From contig CAJJDP010000094.1 in assembly GCA_905182995.1 (NCBI GenBank), positions 288,119 to 352,118 on the forward strand: a DNA stretch of 64,000 nucleotides. Reading direction: 5' to 3'. Both the position numbers and the translations under genes were made by a program. This stretch comes from Paramecium octaurelia (taxonomy: Eukaryota; Ciliophora; Oligohymenophorea; Peniculida; Parameciidae). The notes under the pieces were generated by a model, which saw only the letters and a list, made by a program, of their open reading frames with translations, searched no databases and was not told where the DNA came from. Positions within the stretch are counted from its first letter, which is position 1, and each line of letters opens with the position of its first letter. This document shows, one piece after another, positions 48,790-63,622 of the stretch.

Positions 48790-51700
48790 TCATGGTTTTT
48801 TGAATGCTCCAGATAATTGCACTGATCCCATTCTTTTAAATTATGATGCAATTTTATTCTTTTGTATTTGTGCCAATTGTTCTTATGACATTTGTTTTTA
48901 AATTGATGCTTAAGATTAGTTTTAACTTATGGTTGCCTAATTAATTAGTTTGAATAAATACATAAGATTAGGACAATGGAGTTTAACTATGTTTATTACT
49001 CTAAGAGTTTGATTTCTCTTGAGCCTCTTTAATTTTATTAGTCTTCTTTTTACCATTAGTTCTTGGTTATTGCAATCCAAATGGAACTGAGATATTTTGA
49101 AGTGAACCACGTCTATTAAATATTGAAAAATAATTACGCAAGTTAAGTAGTTGGTTTGAGACTTTAAGAACTTTGCAAAGTATTTGGTTTAATTACAGTT
49201 GAGGCTCTTCCTGCAGATCTCTAATACGGAGTCTAGACTTTCATTGTATTATGGACTACACTCTTTCTTTAGTAGGGTTATACACTATCATGTTGAGAAA
49301 TACTGCCAACTATTTTAGTTTCTGGTTAGCCTTTAGGTTTGATTTTGAGAATCCTTTTTTTCTCAGGAGGTGTAACATTCAATTCAACTGGTTCTGCTGC
49401 TTATCCTTCATTGCCAGTTGGTTGTATTTCCATAGCAATTATTTTATTCTCATCTAACATTTCATTATATTTAATGACATCATCTTCATCAAATTCAATG
49501 ACATTTTTTTGCATATGCTCAATCAAAGTGTCAAAAGGTTGACGATAGAATAAATTGGCTAGAATGTTTGTTAAATTAGTGGAGTTTCTTTGATAAGTTT
49601 ATCTCTTCTTTTGTCTATAAGCCAAATAAATTAATTAAAGCTCATTCATAGCTTGAGATAATGAGGTTTTAACAAATTTATTCAAAACTTTGGATAATAT
49701 TTTGCCTCTATTAGGGATAGAACATTCACTAAAAGGCGAAGAAGGACTCTTATTATTCTTATCCGAGTTGATTCTTCCTCTCAATTATTCATCATTCAAG
49801 ATATTCTAATATATGTTCGATCTATCTTTCTTAGTTCCTCTTTCTAATTATTTGAGAAACATCTTATCAGTCTCTGAAATGTCTGAATTGGTAGTTCTAT
49901 TAACAATGGCAGGTTCATCCTATCCATTTTCAGTAATACCAATCTTAATGATGTTGTTGTTGTGTTATTCAATCTATTGAATTTAAGAGAGTCTTTGAGT
50001 AGGTCTCCGAACAAAATTTTATTCTTAGTATTTTGGAATCTTCATTGTGATACCGCCTTTAATTTATTTAATATAGGTTCCATCTTTGTTCTTAATAAAG
50101 TCATTGTTCTTATAGTATGCCAATGATCTATTATTAACAATCGATCTTCTCATTAAATGTAATCCATTTTCTTATAATTCATCCATTTCACCAATTTACA
50201 CCTGTTCATTCTTGTAAGGTTTTAGTATGAACACTTATACATGTTTCTCCTTATTGCATAGTTCCTCTTCAATCATTTACAAAGTCTCGTTTTTAGCTAT
50301 GACTCTTTACAATACTTAATTGCCTACCTCCATCCATCCTTACTTCGTTAATTCTAATTAGTATTGAACTTCTGCTCTAGCTAGATATTTAATGTCTAAT
50401 ATTAGTTCATCCAAATCATCACCAAATGTATTTTCATTTGTATATCTTCTTTACAGTCTTCTCTCATATTTATTAGTGTGTTGGTTCTTTATCAAAATCT
50501 CTTCCTCTACATATTTTCCATTGACACTCAACTTCTAATCCAAAATCCTTATCTAATTCTGTTCATCAACTGATCTATATTAAGAATCTCTGTGTTCCTA
50601 ACTGTCCTCATCAATCTAATACATGGATCTTTTATTCTAATTCCACTATCTTATTCCTGGTGGAATCTCGGATTCACTCAATTTTCTCCAACCTTATTAT
50701 TAAGTCTTTTGATATTCATTAATAACCACTCTAGATCTGATGATGAATCCATTTGGTTATTTCTCATTCAAATTCTTACTTATAATAACTTCAGTGATAT
50801 TAACCAATTTTTAAAGTGCATAAAACTCATTAACCTTTCCACTTCCAATGATCTCTGTAATTTCCTCTACATCTTAATAAGGGTTATAATCAGGATCTAT
50901 GTTAGTGACTATCTTTCTTGCAATTATTTGATTTCCTGAATCATCTCTTTCTCTTAATCCCTCTCCAATTTTTAAATGTTGATTCCCTTGATATGGGAAT
51001 TTAAGTTCATGAATTTCTTATTCTTAAGTGTTAGGATTTGTCAAAATATGATCTTCTTCAAGATAATACAATGAAGTAGGATCATCTGGGATCAATTTAT
51101 TTGATAATATTGGATTTATTACATTATGAATCTTCTTCTCAAATTATCCATTTGTTTTACTCCATCCTTCATTAAATAGTTATCCCTATGATTGATTATT
51201 TTTAATTATTTTTCTTGATAATAGTAATCCATCACTTGGATTAACTGGTTCTTCACCTTCCACATATGGACGACGTCTTAATACTAATTCTTATTTGCCA
51301 GTCTCTGGATTTCTAATTAGTACTTATTCTTCAATTAGTTACAAAGACTCTTATGCATTCAACATTAACTCCAAATTTCCTTAATTTTATTTCCACCCAT
51401 CTTTCTTTTGTTATTCTGAAGATAACAAATTCTCAACTACTCTTCTCGAAATAACAATATTTCCTTTTTCATCTGTTTCCTATAAATTATTTCCTAATTA
51501 TGCTGATGCTGAAAATACTCTTCTTATTAGTTTTCTTTCCATCATCCCAGTCTATTCATTATATTATAGAACCTCCTCCTCAATAAATTTGATTGGCTCC
51601 TATTAAGCAACAACAATCTCAAAATGACCATCTTCATTTTATTTCCAATCATCACTTGAACAAACATTAGAAATTATCTTTCTTGATATAACTTTTTATC

Positions 51701-54700
51701 CATTATTAATTTCATCAATTATTTGATCGCCAATAATTGCATTTCTATCATCTTCAGTAAATGGTCTTCTGATTAATTTTCTTTCCTGTTTACCTGTTTT
51801 TGGATTGACTGTTATGATTTCTTCCTCAACATATTGTTCTGGTTCTTCATGGTTAATTACCTTTACTAATTTACCATCTGATTCTCTTCTCCATTAAGCT
51901 AATGACTCATTATTTTCCACTAATTTTCTTGATAATACTATTGTACCATCCTCTTTACTTTCGTTAATATTTTTTCCCAAATTCACCTTTTAATCATTAT
52001 ATGGTCTTCTAATTAATTTCCTTTCCATCATTCCAGTCTCTGGATTCACTTACAATACTTCCTCCTCAATATATTTCAGTGGTTCAGCTTCACTAATTTA
52101 ATGAATAAGAATTCCTTAATCATTCTATTACCAACTAGTTAATGCAAAATCACTATCAACTATCCTTCTAGCAACCACTTTAGTACCATCATTCAATTAT
52201 TCATTAATTTATTCACCAACTTTAAATTTATCATCCTCCAACATCACAGGTCTTCTTGTTAATCTTCTTTCTTATTTACCTGTTCTTGGATTGTAAACTA
52301 GGATCTCTTCCTCAATGAACTTTTAAGCTATATTTGCCAATATTTTTTCCAATGTTCCATCAGATAATTTAGACCATCCTTCCTTCTTCAATTAAGTCAA
52401 GGATTGCACATTCTCAATCAAACGTCTTGCTAAAATTCTATTTCCTTGAGCATCCTTTTCTTTTATGTCATCTCCTATTTTCAAATTCTAATCCTTAATA
52501 GTGTATTATCTTCGAATTAATTTTCTTTGCATTTATTTAGTCTACTTATTTACAATTAAGATCTCTTCCTCAATATATTTCACTGGTTCAGCTGCACACA
52601 ATTGCACTTCAAACATCCCAGCAGATATCTACTTCCAACCTTATTACAATTAAAACTCAGATGAGCTATCATTCTCTACAATACGTCTTGACACTATCTT
52701 TTTTCCCCCTTATTAATCAAGAATATTATCACCCATTTCCATCTTTTCATCTCCAGGTTAATATGGTCTTCTTGTTAATCTTCTTTCCTATTTACCTGTC
52801 TTTGGATTTATTATCAAGATCTCCTCCTCTATGAATTTATCGGGTTCCTGCACATTAATAGTTTTCTCTAACACTCCTTGATGATTAACCCATCCACTCT
52901 TTTGCAATTATTAACTTGATTCAACATTCTCTACTATCTTTCTTGATAGAATTTTGTTTCCATTTTAATCAAATTCCTTCAATTAACCAAATTACAAAGT
53001 AGAATCCCTTTTTGCATCATATTATCTTCTCACTAGTTTTCGTTCATATAATCCACTTTCTTCATTATACACTAGTATTTCTTCTTCAATCATTTAAGAT
53101 GGCTCTGTCATTGTTATTTCCAAATTTCCATCTTTCATTTTCCATCCTTCTTCATTCAATTAATTTAGTGATTATTCATTATCCACTATCCTTCTTGCTA
53201 GCACTCTCTAGCCACCATTTACTTCATTTAATTAATCACCAATGGCCAAGTCCTCGTTATAATACGGTTTTCTTATTATTTTTCTTTCCTATTTTCCAGT
53301 CTTTGGGTTTACAATAATTACTTCCTCTTCAATATATTACAAAGGTTCTTGAGATATAACTTTCTCCTGTTTTTATACATTCCATCCATCAGCTTATAAG
53401 CTAGCCAATGATTAATTATTTTCAATAACTGTCCTTGACAACACTCTATTACCCTCATTATCCGTTTCTTATAGATTATTTCCAATTTTCAGTTTTGGAT
53501 TAAATGGTTTTCTGACTAACTTTCTTACTAATTATCCATCTTCTGTTTAAACTAGTATCTCTTCTTATATATATTTAACGGGTTCTTTCGAGACCAACTC
53601 CATTTACCCTGATTTATTATCAATTACCCATCCTTCCTTTTACAATTAATCTTGAGATTATTCATTTTACACTACTCTTCTTGCAACAACCTTTTAATTC
53701 CCCCTAGATTCATTCAAAGAATCCCCCGTATCCAATTCTGAATCTCCTGCTTACATTGGTCTACGAATAATCTTCCTTTCCATCTGATTTGTTTTAGGAT
53801 TTAGAATCAATACTTCCTCTTCAATAAATTGAATTGGTTCAGCCTTAGAAATTACTTATTCTAATTTTCCATCTTATTTTACTGTCCATCTTCGTTATGA
53901 CTGTTTGTTCTCTACTATTTTTCTTGAAACAATCACATTACCATCTTAATCGGTTTCCTTTACATTTCCTAATTTAGCATTAGGATTATAAGGTTTACGA
54001 ATTAGCTTTCTTTCCATCTATTGAGTTTCAGGATTTAAAACTAAGATTTCTTCTTCAATATATTTAACAGGTTCATTCTAAGCCAATATTTTAACCATTG
54101 AACCATCAGGTTGTTGTTTCCACTCCTTTAATCCTTCAGTAGTCTCCTCGTTTTCAACTATTCTTCTTGAAATGATTCTCTCTCCTTTTTGTCCAGCTTC
54201 ATCCATATCATCACCTAATTCAACTTCTTCTCCATAATAAGGTCTTCTGATGAGTTTTCTCTCCTATTTACCAGTCCTTGGATTTATAGTGATGATTTCC
54301 TCTTCAATATATTATTCAGGTTCTTCTGCAATCACTTATTCACCCAATTATTAACTCTTTAAATTATCAACAACTTTTCTTGATAATACTTTCACATTAG
54401 GATCTTCAATTTCTTAAGAGTTTATCGGTCTAGTAATGAACTTTCTCTCCATAACACCTTTTTCAGCATTATACATAAGTACTTCCTCAACTACAACTTA
54501 AGTTGGTTCTTCCTTAACCAACACTAATTCCATTTAGTCTCCTTTCTTCTACCATTTTTATAATTCAGCACTTGATTATTAATTATCAATTAATCTTCTA
54601 GCTACAACTTTAGTATTTCCTTTTCCTTCATTTAAATCTTCACCAACCTACAAATCTTATCCATTATATGGTTTTCTTATTAATTTTCTTTCTTATTTTC

Positions 54701-57700
54701 CATTTTTGTTCATCACTATAACCTCTTCTTCAATGTATTATAAAGGTTCTTGGGAGATAATTTTTTCCATCTTCCCATTTTTATCCATAACCCATTCCTA
54801 TTTCTTTTCTTCAGTCAAAGCGTTTTCAACAATCTTTCTTGACACAACTCTATCACCCTATGAATTAACTTCTGTTAGATTATTTCCTTATTTTAATTAA
54901 GTATCTTTTTAAGTTAAAGGTCTTCTTATGATTTTTCTCTCCATCATACCAGTTTCCTCATTGCAAACCAGGACTTCTTCTTCAATGTATTTTATAGGTT
55001 CACTTTAAGATAAAACCTTCTCTAAACATCCATTTTATTATTAACTCCACTCTTATTTTTAATTAGTAGTCATTTCATTATTTACAATCTTTCTAGAGAG
55101 TATTTTCATTTATCCATCATTTTCATTTAATTCATCTCCTAACTTCAATTATTATCCATTGCATGGTTTTCTAATCAATTTTCTTTCAGCCTTTCCATTC
55201 TTAAATATTAGGACTTCTTCTTCATAATATTATTCTGGTTCAGCTGATAATATTATTTCTTTTTACCCATTTTTACTAGAATTCCATTCTTACATAGAAT
55301 TTGATGATTTATTATTGTCAATTACTTTTGATGATAATATCTTATTTCCATTTTCATCAAACTATCTTTGGCCCTCTGTAAATGGTCTTCTTATTAATTT
55401 TCTATCCATCATTCCCGTTTCTTCATTATAAACTAGGATCTCTTCTTCTATGAATTTGGTTGGTTCATTCTTTGAAATTTACCTCTCAAATACTCCATTT
55501 TTTAATTCAAACTCCTTTCCTTCTTCTCCTTTAACTATTTTTCTTGAAAGTACTCTTTATCCATTTCCAACATCTTAATTCAAATCATCAGATTCTTCTA
55601 CTTATTAATCATATAATATTGGTTTTCTAACAATCTTTCTTTCCTATTTACCATTCTTGACTATTATAACTTCTTCTTCAATAAATTAATCAGGCTTCTT
55701 TGTTGAGATTATTTTCACCATATTTCCATCCTAACCCTTCTACCATTCTTCCTATTTTTTTATTGATTCAAAATTATCAACTATCTTCCTAGATAGGACT
55801 ACACCATCACTTGTCTCTTCATTTAATTCACTTCCTAATTTTGCATTCTTTTAATATGGCTTTCTAATTATTTTTGTTTCAACCATTCCTGTTTTTGGAT
55901 TAAAGAAGACCACTTCTTCTTCGATAAATTTGGTTGGTTCTGCATTTCCAATTTTCAACTCATATTAATTATTCTTCTTTTCCCAATTTACTTAGGCATC
56001 ATTATCAACTATTCTCCTTGCAACTACTCTCTAGCCTCCTCCTATTGATTCATTCAACTCATCACTAACTTCAATATCTTATCCGAAATATGGTCTTCTG
56101 ATTAACTTTCTTTCCTATTTACCTGTTTTAGGATTCACTTAGATGATTTCTTCTTCAATATATTATTCAGGTTCTTCTCCCAAAACTACTTCAATAGCTC
56201 CAGGATTACTTTATTTCCATCCTTATTTACTAAGAACAATAGAAGATTTTCTATTATCAACAACCTTCCTTGAAATCACTTTATCATATTAAGGTTATGA
56301 ACTTTAGTCTCTTCTAATAATCTTTCTTTCCATCATCCCTGTTTCAGGATTACGAACTAAGACTTCCTCTTCGATTTATTAGGCTGGTTCGTTAGAGTTG
56401 AGAGTCATCACCAATTCATCTCCTTATTTTTTCCATTATTTTAATTAATCGAGTGATTAATCATTGTTTACAATTCTCCTTGCAACTACGTGCTAATCCT
56501 TAGATACTTCTTCATCTAATTCATCCCCCAATTCAACATCTTCCCCATAATATGGTTTTCTGACTATTTTTCGTTCTTGTTTTCCAGTCTTAGGATTTAA
56601 TACTAAAATTTCTTCTTCAATATATTAAGCTGGCTCTTCTTGAATCAAGATTTCTGTTTATCCTTATTTCCATTATGATTTAGAGGTTGATTGATTATTT
56701 TCAACAACCTTCCTTGAGAGTACTAGATTTCCCTAAGAATCTTAAATATTAAGATTATTTCCAACTTTAGCTGACGGATTATAGGGTTTTTTGATTATCT
56801 TTCTTTCCATCATACCCGTCTCTGGATTTAACACTAAAACTTCTTCCTCAATAAATTTGACGGGTTCAACCCCAATCTTTTTAATTTTGACACCATCAAT
56901 TTCATCCCATTCTTACATTGCTTCTTTAGCTTAATTATTATCTACAATCTTTCTGGAAACAATTTTATAACCTTCCTCAGAAGAAATATTCAAAGAATCA
57001 CCTAATTCACCTGGATCTTATCCATCATTCAATGGTCTTCTAATGAGTTTTCTTTCTTGCTTTCCGGTCTTCTAATTTATAATTAAGACTTCTTCTTCTA
57101 TATATCTAACTGGCTCAACAGCAACAACCTTTTTCAATATCCCTTTAACCTTTTACCATCCATTTTATGAAGACTCCACATTATCGACGATCCTCCTTGA
57201 AACTATTTTATTACCGTCTTTATCAGTTTCACTAACTTATCCAACTTCACATGGCTGATATTGCCTTCTTACAAGCACTCTCTCTAATTATTTAGTTTCT
57301 GGATTAAGGACAAGTATTTCTTCCTCTATAAATTTAGTTGGTTCATCAGAAGCCAATTATTTTTCCATCACTTCCCCATTTTTCTGCCATTATTAAAGTT
57401 CTTCACTAGTTTGATTGTTTTAGATGATTCTTCTAGCTACAATCTTTTTTCCATTTCCTAATGATTCATTTAGTGATTCTCCGATGTCTGGATCCTCATC
57501 ATTTCTCAAAGGTCTTCTTACTAATTTTCTTTCTTATTTTCCAGTCTTTTAATTTATAATTATTATTTCTTCTTCTACAAACTATTCAGGTTCATCATCG
57601 CACAAAATCTACTCATATTGCCCATTCTTCAACACCCATTATTACCCTTAATCTTATGCCTCTACATTATCAACGATTTTTCTTGATAATACAGTTCCAT

Positions 57701-60700
57701 TTTGTATATCTTATTTCTTATTATTAGGATCATAGGGTCTCTTTACTAATTTCCTTTCCATTAATCCGGTTTCATCATTATATTGCAACACTTCCTCTAT
57801 AATCATTTTAGTTGGTTCATTCTTTGCAACTACTTTTACAAGTTAACCATCCTATTTAACCCAACCTGCTTATTTTATTTATTCATTGGTTTCTGTATTT
57901 TACACTCTTTTACTTGATACAACTATACCTTCCTTTGGAGGAGGATCATTTACATTTCTTCTAATTAGTTTCCTCTCTTGTTTACCAGTTTTTTTATTTT
58001 AAATGATTATTTCATCCTCAATGTACTCTTCAACTTCATTATCATTTAGGACTTTTTCAAGATTTTATCCTTTTTATTCCCATCCCTACTTTGATCTATT
58101 ATCAACAACCTTTCTACTTAATACAGTCATACCATCTCTTTATTCATTTAAGTTATCACCTAATTTTTGATCTTTCTAGAATGGTCTTCTTATTAATTTC
58201 CTTTCTAATTGTCCAGTCTAATTATTTTTAACCAGAACCTCTTCTTCTAAATATTTTACAGGCTCATTGTTATTTAAGATCTACTCAAATTGGCCATTAT
58301 TAAATTACCAGTCATCAGAGCAATGCTCATTTGAGACTATTCTCCTTGAAATTACTTTCATATTAGGACCTATCGATTCATTCAAATCATCTCCAATAAC
58401 TTCATTTTAATTAGTGTATGGCTTCCTTATCAATTTTCTTTCTTGTCTTCCAGTTTTCGGATTAATTATCAAAACTTCTTATTCTATATATCGTTCTGGT
58501 TCATTTTAATTAATAACTTGAACCAACTATCCTTTGTTATCAGGTTTCCAATTTTTCATTTCAGATTATGAACAATTATTGTCAATTATCTTTCTATTAA
58601 CTACAACCGTTCCATCTTAAAGTTATTCATTAACATTTCCAGTTTATACTTTTTTATTTGGATCATAAGGCTTTCTTACTTTTTATCGAACAATTTAACC
58701 ATTTTTATCCTTAATTAATATTTCTTCTTCTATGTATTATGTAGGTTCTTCATTGAGAATAATCTCTTGGATTTCTTACCCTTTTTTTTATTACCAATTT
58801 TTTTATCCATAAATTGATTGATCATTTTATACAATCCTTCTCGCAACTACTCTTTATCCATCCTTAATTTCATTAATTGATTCTCCAAGATCAAGATCCT
58901 CTTGATAATAAGGTTTTCTAATAAGTTTCCTTTCTTACTTGCCTGTTTTTGGATTTACAACAAGGATTTCTTCTTCTATATATGCTTCAGGTTCTTAGGA
59001 TGAAATTATTTTAATTTAAGTTCCATTATTTTAAGCACTCCATCCGTCCTATTGGTTAGATTTGAATGATTTAGTATTATCAATGATCGACCTAGATAAT
59101 ATTTTATTTCCATTAGAATCAATTTCATTTATTTCCACTCCAGTTTATAATTTACCATCCTTATTTGGATTATATTATCTGCGAATTAATTTTCTTTCCA
59201 GAAGTCCAGTCTCTTAATTATATTCTAGAACCTCCTCTTCAACATATTGTTAAGGCTCAGACTTTGATATTTATAATTCTAATTAGCCTTTATTGTTTCT
59301 AACCCAATTTTCATTTTGCAATTATGAAGATGATTAATCATTAGACACAATCCTTCTAGATACAATTTTCATTCCATTATGATCTTCATTTAAATTTTCT
59401 CCAATATTGACTTATTAATTATTGTATGGTCTTCTAATTAGTTTTCTCTCTTAGATTCCATTTTTTAAGATGAGCACTTCTTCTTCAATATATTTTTCAG
59501 GTTCTTAAATGCTAATGATTTTCTCGTATTTTCCATTTTATTCAATCCAACCTTCTTCCTTCTATTTATTAAGAGATTAAACATTTTAAATTACTTACCT
59601 GGATAATATTTTATTCCCATTCTTGTCTACCTCAGCTAAATTCTCCCCATAATTTAATTTCTCATCTTATTTAGTCAATTGTCTTTTGATCATTTTCCTC
59701 TCATAATTACCTGTTTCTTTATTAAAACATAAGACTTCTTCAATGAGATATTAGGTAGGTTCTATCTACTTAATTTCTAATTCTCCATTTTCATTTACTT
59801 TCCACCCTTGTTATTCTAATAATTCCTTTGATTGATCATTTCCAACAACTCTTCTTGCAACTATTCTTTCTCCATTTTCATTAATATCATTAATATCATC
59901 CCCATAATTTCTTTATAAATCATCTTGAAGAAAAGGTCTTCTAACTAGTTTTCTCTCCTATTTTCCATTTTTAATCACTATTATTTCTTCTTCAATATAT
60001 TCTTCAGGTTCTTCAGCTATAGTTTACCTATATGATCCCATAGATCCTCTTGTCCAATCTGAACCAAGTAACTTTAAATTAGGGACAAGTGTACGCTTAA
60101 CAATAATATTACCATCCTTATCAACTTCTTTTAAATGACCAAATTAAATTTTATCTTTATTAACAGATGGTCTTTTTATTAGTTATCTGATCATAGTTCC
60201 AGTTTATTGATTAAATGTGAGTACTTCTTCTTCAATAAATTCGATTGGCTCACTCTAAATTAAAACTTTTTCTAAATTTCTTGTAATCTCATTTTTCTTC
60301 CAATTTTCAAGATTGCCATCATTCTTCACAATTTTTCGACTAACAACAACTTAATCATCAGACATTCTTTCATTTAAATCTTCTCCTAATTAACATTTTT
60401 CCCCTTCTTCTAAAATAGGTCTTCGAATTAATTTTCTTTATTATTTACCAGCTGATAAATTTTGTATTAAAATCTCTTCTTCATAGAAATGTAATATTTT
60501 ATCAATAGATATTATTTTTTCCAATTAACCACTTCTATTTTTAATCCATCCTTGTTCTCTAAGATAAATTGTAGATTCAATATTATCACCTACTTCTCTT
60601 GAAATAATCTAACTACCATCAAACTAAAGTTCATCTAGATGATCTCCTAGTATCAAATTTTGTTCATTGACTTCTAAATCATATCTGATTGATTTTTTGG

Positions 60701-63491
60701 TCTAATCATAATTGTCAAAATCTATTTCAACAATAATTTCTTAGACATATTTGCATGACTCTCCTTATTTAAGTATTTTTTCCCATTATTTTTTATCTGA
60801 ATAATATTTCCAATCACTTTCTATTTAGTTCTCTCCCCTAATTATTCTTCTAGCAATTATTCTTATTCCTTAAATTTAAATTTCATATAAATTTTCTCCA
60901 AATTCCTATTAGATTTTATTTAGAGATTATTCATCAAAATAGATCTTTCTTATTAATTTTCTGTCTTGTTTCTTTTAAGATACAATTAATATTTCTTCTT
61001 CAACATAAAAGACTTCATCTTCATTTTTAATATATTTCTAAGCAGTTCCTAAATTGAAATTACATTCCCAACCATCCTACGCCAATTATTTAGATGATTA
61101 TATATTATCTACAATTCTGCTTGAGACTAATTTTTGTCCCTCCTCTAATTTTCTATTTTTGTCGTATTTCCTTCTAATTATTTTTCTTTCTATTTTACCT
61201 GTTTATGGATTTACTTCTAATATTTCTTCTTCAACATATTTATTTGGTTCTCTATTACCAAGTATTCTTTCTAATTTAGATTCTTTTGTAACCCATCCTT
61301 CCTACTCGAGTTATTCAGTTGAGTATTCATTTGCAACAATTCTACGACCTATAATTCTTTATCCTTATGCATTAATCTCGCTTAATCCTTCTCCCAATTT
61401 AACATTTTAATCATTATAAGGTATTCTCACTATTTTTCTAGTCAATTAACCAGTTTTAGGATTTTCAATTAGAATTTCTTCTTCAATATATTTCTAGGGT
61501 TCTTATTCACTAATGACTTTTTTGAGTTCTCCATTTTCTTATCGATTCCATCCAAGTTCATCTGTAACATTGACCAATTTTCGAGAAACTAATATTTTAC
61601 CATCACCCATATCTTATTTGAGGTTATTACCATATTCATAATCTTAGTCAATAGGTCGTCTTATTAAGACCCTTTTAACTTAGTCAGTTTCCTCATCATA
61701 TTCTAAATATTCTTCTTCTATCATATCTAATGGTTCTGAGGCTCTTAATTCTTCAATTAAATCCTATTCCGATTGAAAGAGGGAACTAGCATTCGTATTT
61801 TTATTATCATGTTAAGATACTCTACTATTGAAAGAATTATTTAATTTATTGGTTTTTTCTTGACTGTTATTTCTTTATTGTGCATTTCCTAATTCAACAA
61901 TCATGGATTAAACTTAATCTAAATGTACAGAACTGCTTCTTCTCGAATGAGTGCGATCTCTCATATCGACTGGAACTTATTGCAAATTGCCAAGTTTATT
62001 AAGAGACTTTTGAATGTCTTAAATAAGTAATCTGATTAAATTAGCCTTTTTCACTGAAGAAACTTAGTTGTTCCTCTATTCTTATATAAAGGATTTGCCT
62101 ATGGGACTTGGAGAATGTTAGGTAAGGAATGTTTGGACATACCTTGCAGGAGTAGTAGGAACTCCTTTTTTTGGAGTTTGAAAGTGATGCATCTTATCCT
62201 GTTATTGAGGAGAATAATAGAATCTCTGCATTGGAGATGCAATTGAGGTTCTAGATTTACTCATGACTCGAGATGAGAATAATTGTTATGAACTTTTCAT
62301 AGGAGACATTTATTTTATGATTGACAATTTGGTTTCTGTTGATCTCAAATGAGCTTAGACATCTACTTCAATATGTTATTATCTTAACACTGATATACCT
62401 TCATTAAATCTTCGTTTGTCAACAGTGAAGGCAGGCAAATTGAAAGCATATTTAGTAGCAAAAATTGGTTGGATTGAACTTAAATACTTTAATTCAAATT
62501 CTGGTAGTTGGAATCTAATCTGCTCATTAATTTGTTATAATTCATTGTTTTCATTTGTATAAAGATTTGCCTTATCAATTTTGATCAATCGACCCTCCTC
62601 AGTAAAACAATAAATGAAGTAGTTAGTCTAAGATAAGTGGTGAATTCTAATATTTATTGCCAATCTCCTTATTATATATCTTCCATTATTGTTAATCAAT
62701 ATAAACATTCGATTTTTATCTATTTGTATAGTGAATAATTACTTGATAGTAAGATTGAATATCTGTCATTTGGTATAATCTCATTCACTATTAAATAGTT
62801 TGAGTCTATCTACTCTGCCCTTGTAATTGCCCACATATTTTAACATGTGAAGTATTCATTTGATAATTTAAATATTTCACTCAACACTTACACTTATGCC
62901 TGTTGATCAGTAAAAATAACATAATCTTTTGCAGCGCAGATCTTTATAAACCTCCCATCTATTCTCGTTGGAATATCGCTTCTACCCAAAGGAGAATTAC
63001 CCCATATCCATGCTTATCCTTTGTAATCCAAACCACATCCAATGTTAGTAGATAACGATATGCTCTTGTAATCGTTACCGATCTTTATTGGGGTTTATGA
63101 AATATAGCATTTCTCATTACCCAACAAACCTAAAGATATTATCAGTCTTACCTAATTATAATTTATCCTCTCCAAATCCAAATAACTATCCTGAGTAGGT
63201 TAACAACAAAGTAACTGATTCATTTGTTGCTATTTGTTTCACTTTACAATTCCAAGTTGGAATTCTGTAAAATGATCTCCCAAGTTCTAAATAGTAAACA
63301 CATCCATTCTCTAAACAGACTAACCAACAAAAATACCTGATAAAATTTGATATTAATTTTTGAGGAATCCCTTACACACTTGTCTTACATTTCCCATCTA
63401 TTTTAAAGCATCAACGCCTTTAAAAGTATTCTTAACTCATATTTATATTAAATACCTCTTCCTCATCATAGAAATAAATTATTTCATCCAT
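48790..63491 (-). CDS. Giant RCC1-like / tandem-repeat protein (~4,845 aa)
   Basis: ATG is at 63491 and TGA at 48792-48790. Introns at 63431-63455, 63337-63377 (41 nt), 63130-63151, 62763-62788, 49113-49137 and 48937-48961 leave 14,538 nt, exactly 4,846 codons. Residues 1-~370 form an RCC1-like propeller (CWLVCLENGCVYYLELG, LTYSGQLFGFGED, GCGLDYKGQAWIWG). A Ser/Gln-rich linker follows (MKSSQQLFSSRVMSKSR). From ~555 to ~4,050 come about 44 copies of an ~80-aa unit, then weaker copies, then a helical domain and a basic Ser/Gln tail ending SGAFKKP. There is no TM segment or signal peptide. RCC1 folds bind GTPases, chromatin or ubiquitin machinery; the repeat looks structural. I recognise no described protein of this layout. 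A cortical or cytoskeletal scaffold role is speculation. The start could lie further upstream if another exon exists. Confidence 0.85.
50230..61740 (-). repeat. Coding tandem array: ~44 clear plus ~4 degenerate copies of an ~241-bp unit
   Basis: On the minus strand each unit encodes in order: a short EP.YIEEE block, ILVLNPxTGKxERKLIRRP, a variable acidic loop with LGDxLNE, VVARRIVxND, then a GW-containing segment with GxLE. Counting the EEE blocks from ~61,707 down to ~51,325 gives 44 units, with a mean spacing of about 241 bp (80 codons). Lengths vary by one to ten codons, always in frame. Units between ~51,300 and ~50,230 are more diverged. Copies are clearly related but not identical, so this is an old, in-frame expansion rather than a recent satellite. 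Confidence 0.9.
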
Positions 63492-63622
63492 TTTTATAAA
63501 TTTTATTTAATAATTATTATTACAACCTCAATAATTAAGATTTATCAACGAAGACTTTGTAAATCCCAAATTTTTGGCTCCTAAATTTCATCATCCTTAG
63601 GTTATTCTACTCATTCACTTAC

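Noticed and set aside
53012-53317. Plus-strand 101-codon ORF, hydrophobic
   Set aside because: It lies antisense to the EEE-repeat array; the hydrophobicity comes from reading CTT/TTC complements of Glu/Lys codons.
63545-63612. Short acidic ORF ending just upstream of the giant gene ATG
   Set aside because: It is only ~22 codons, preceded in frame by TGA, and I found no GT-AG intron of normal size linking it to the upstream gene.
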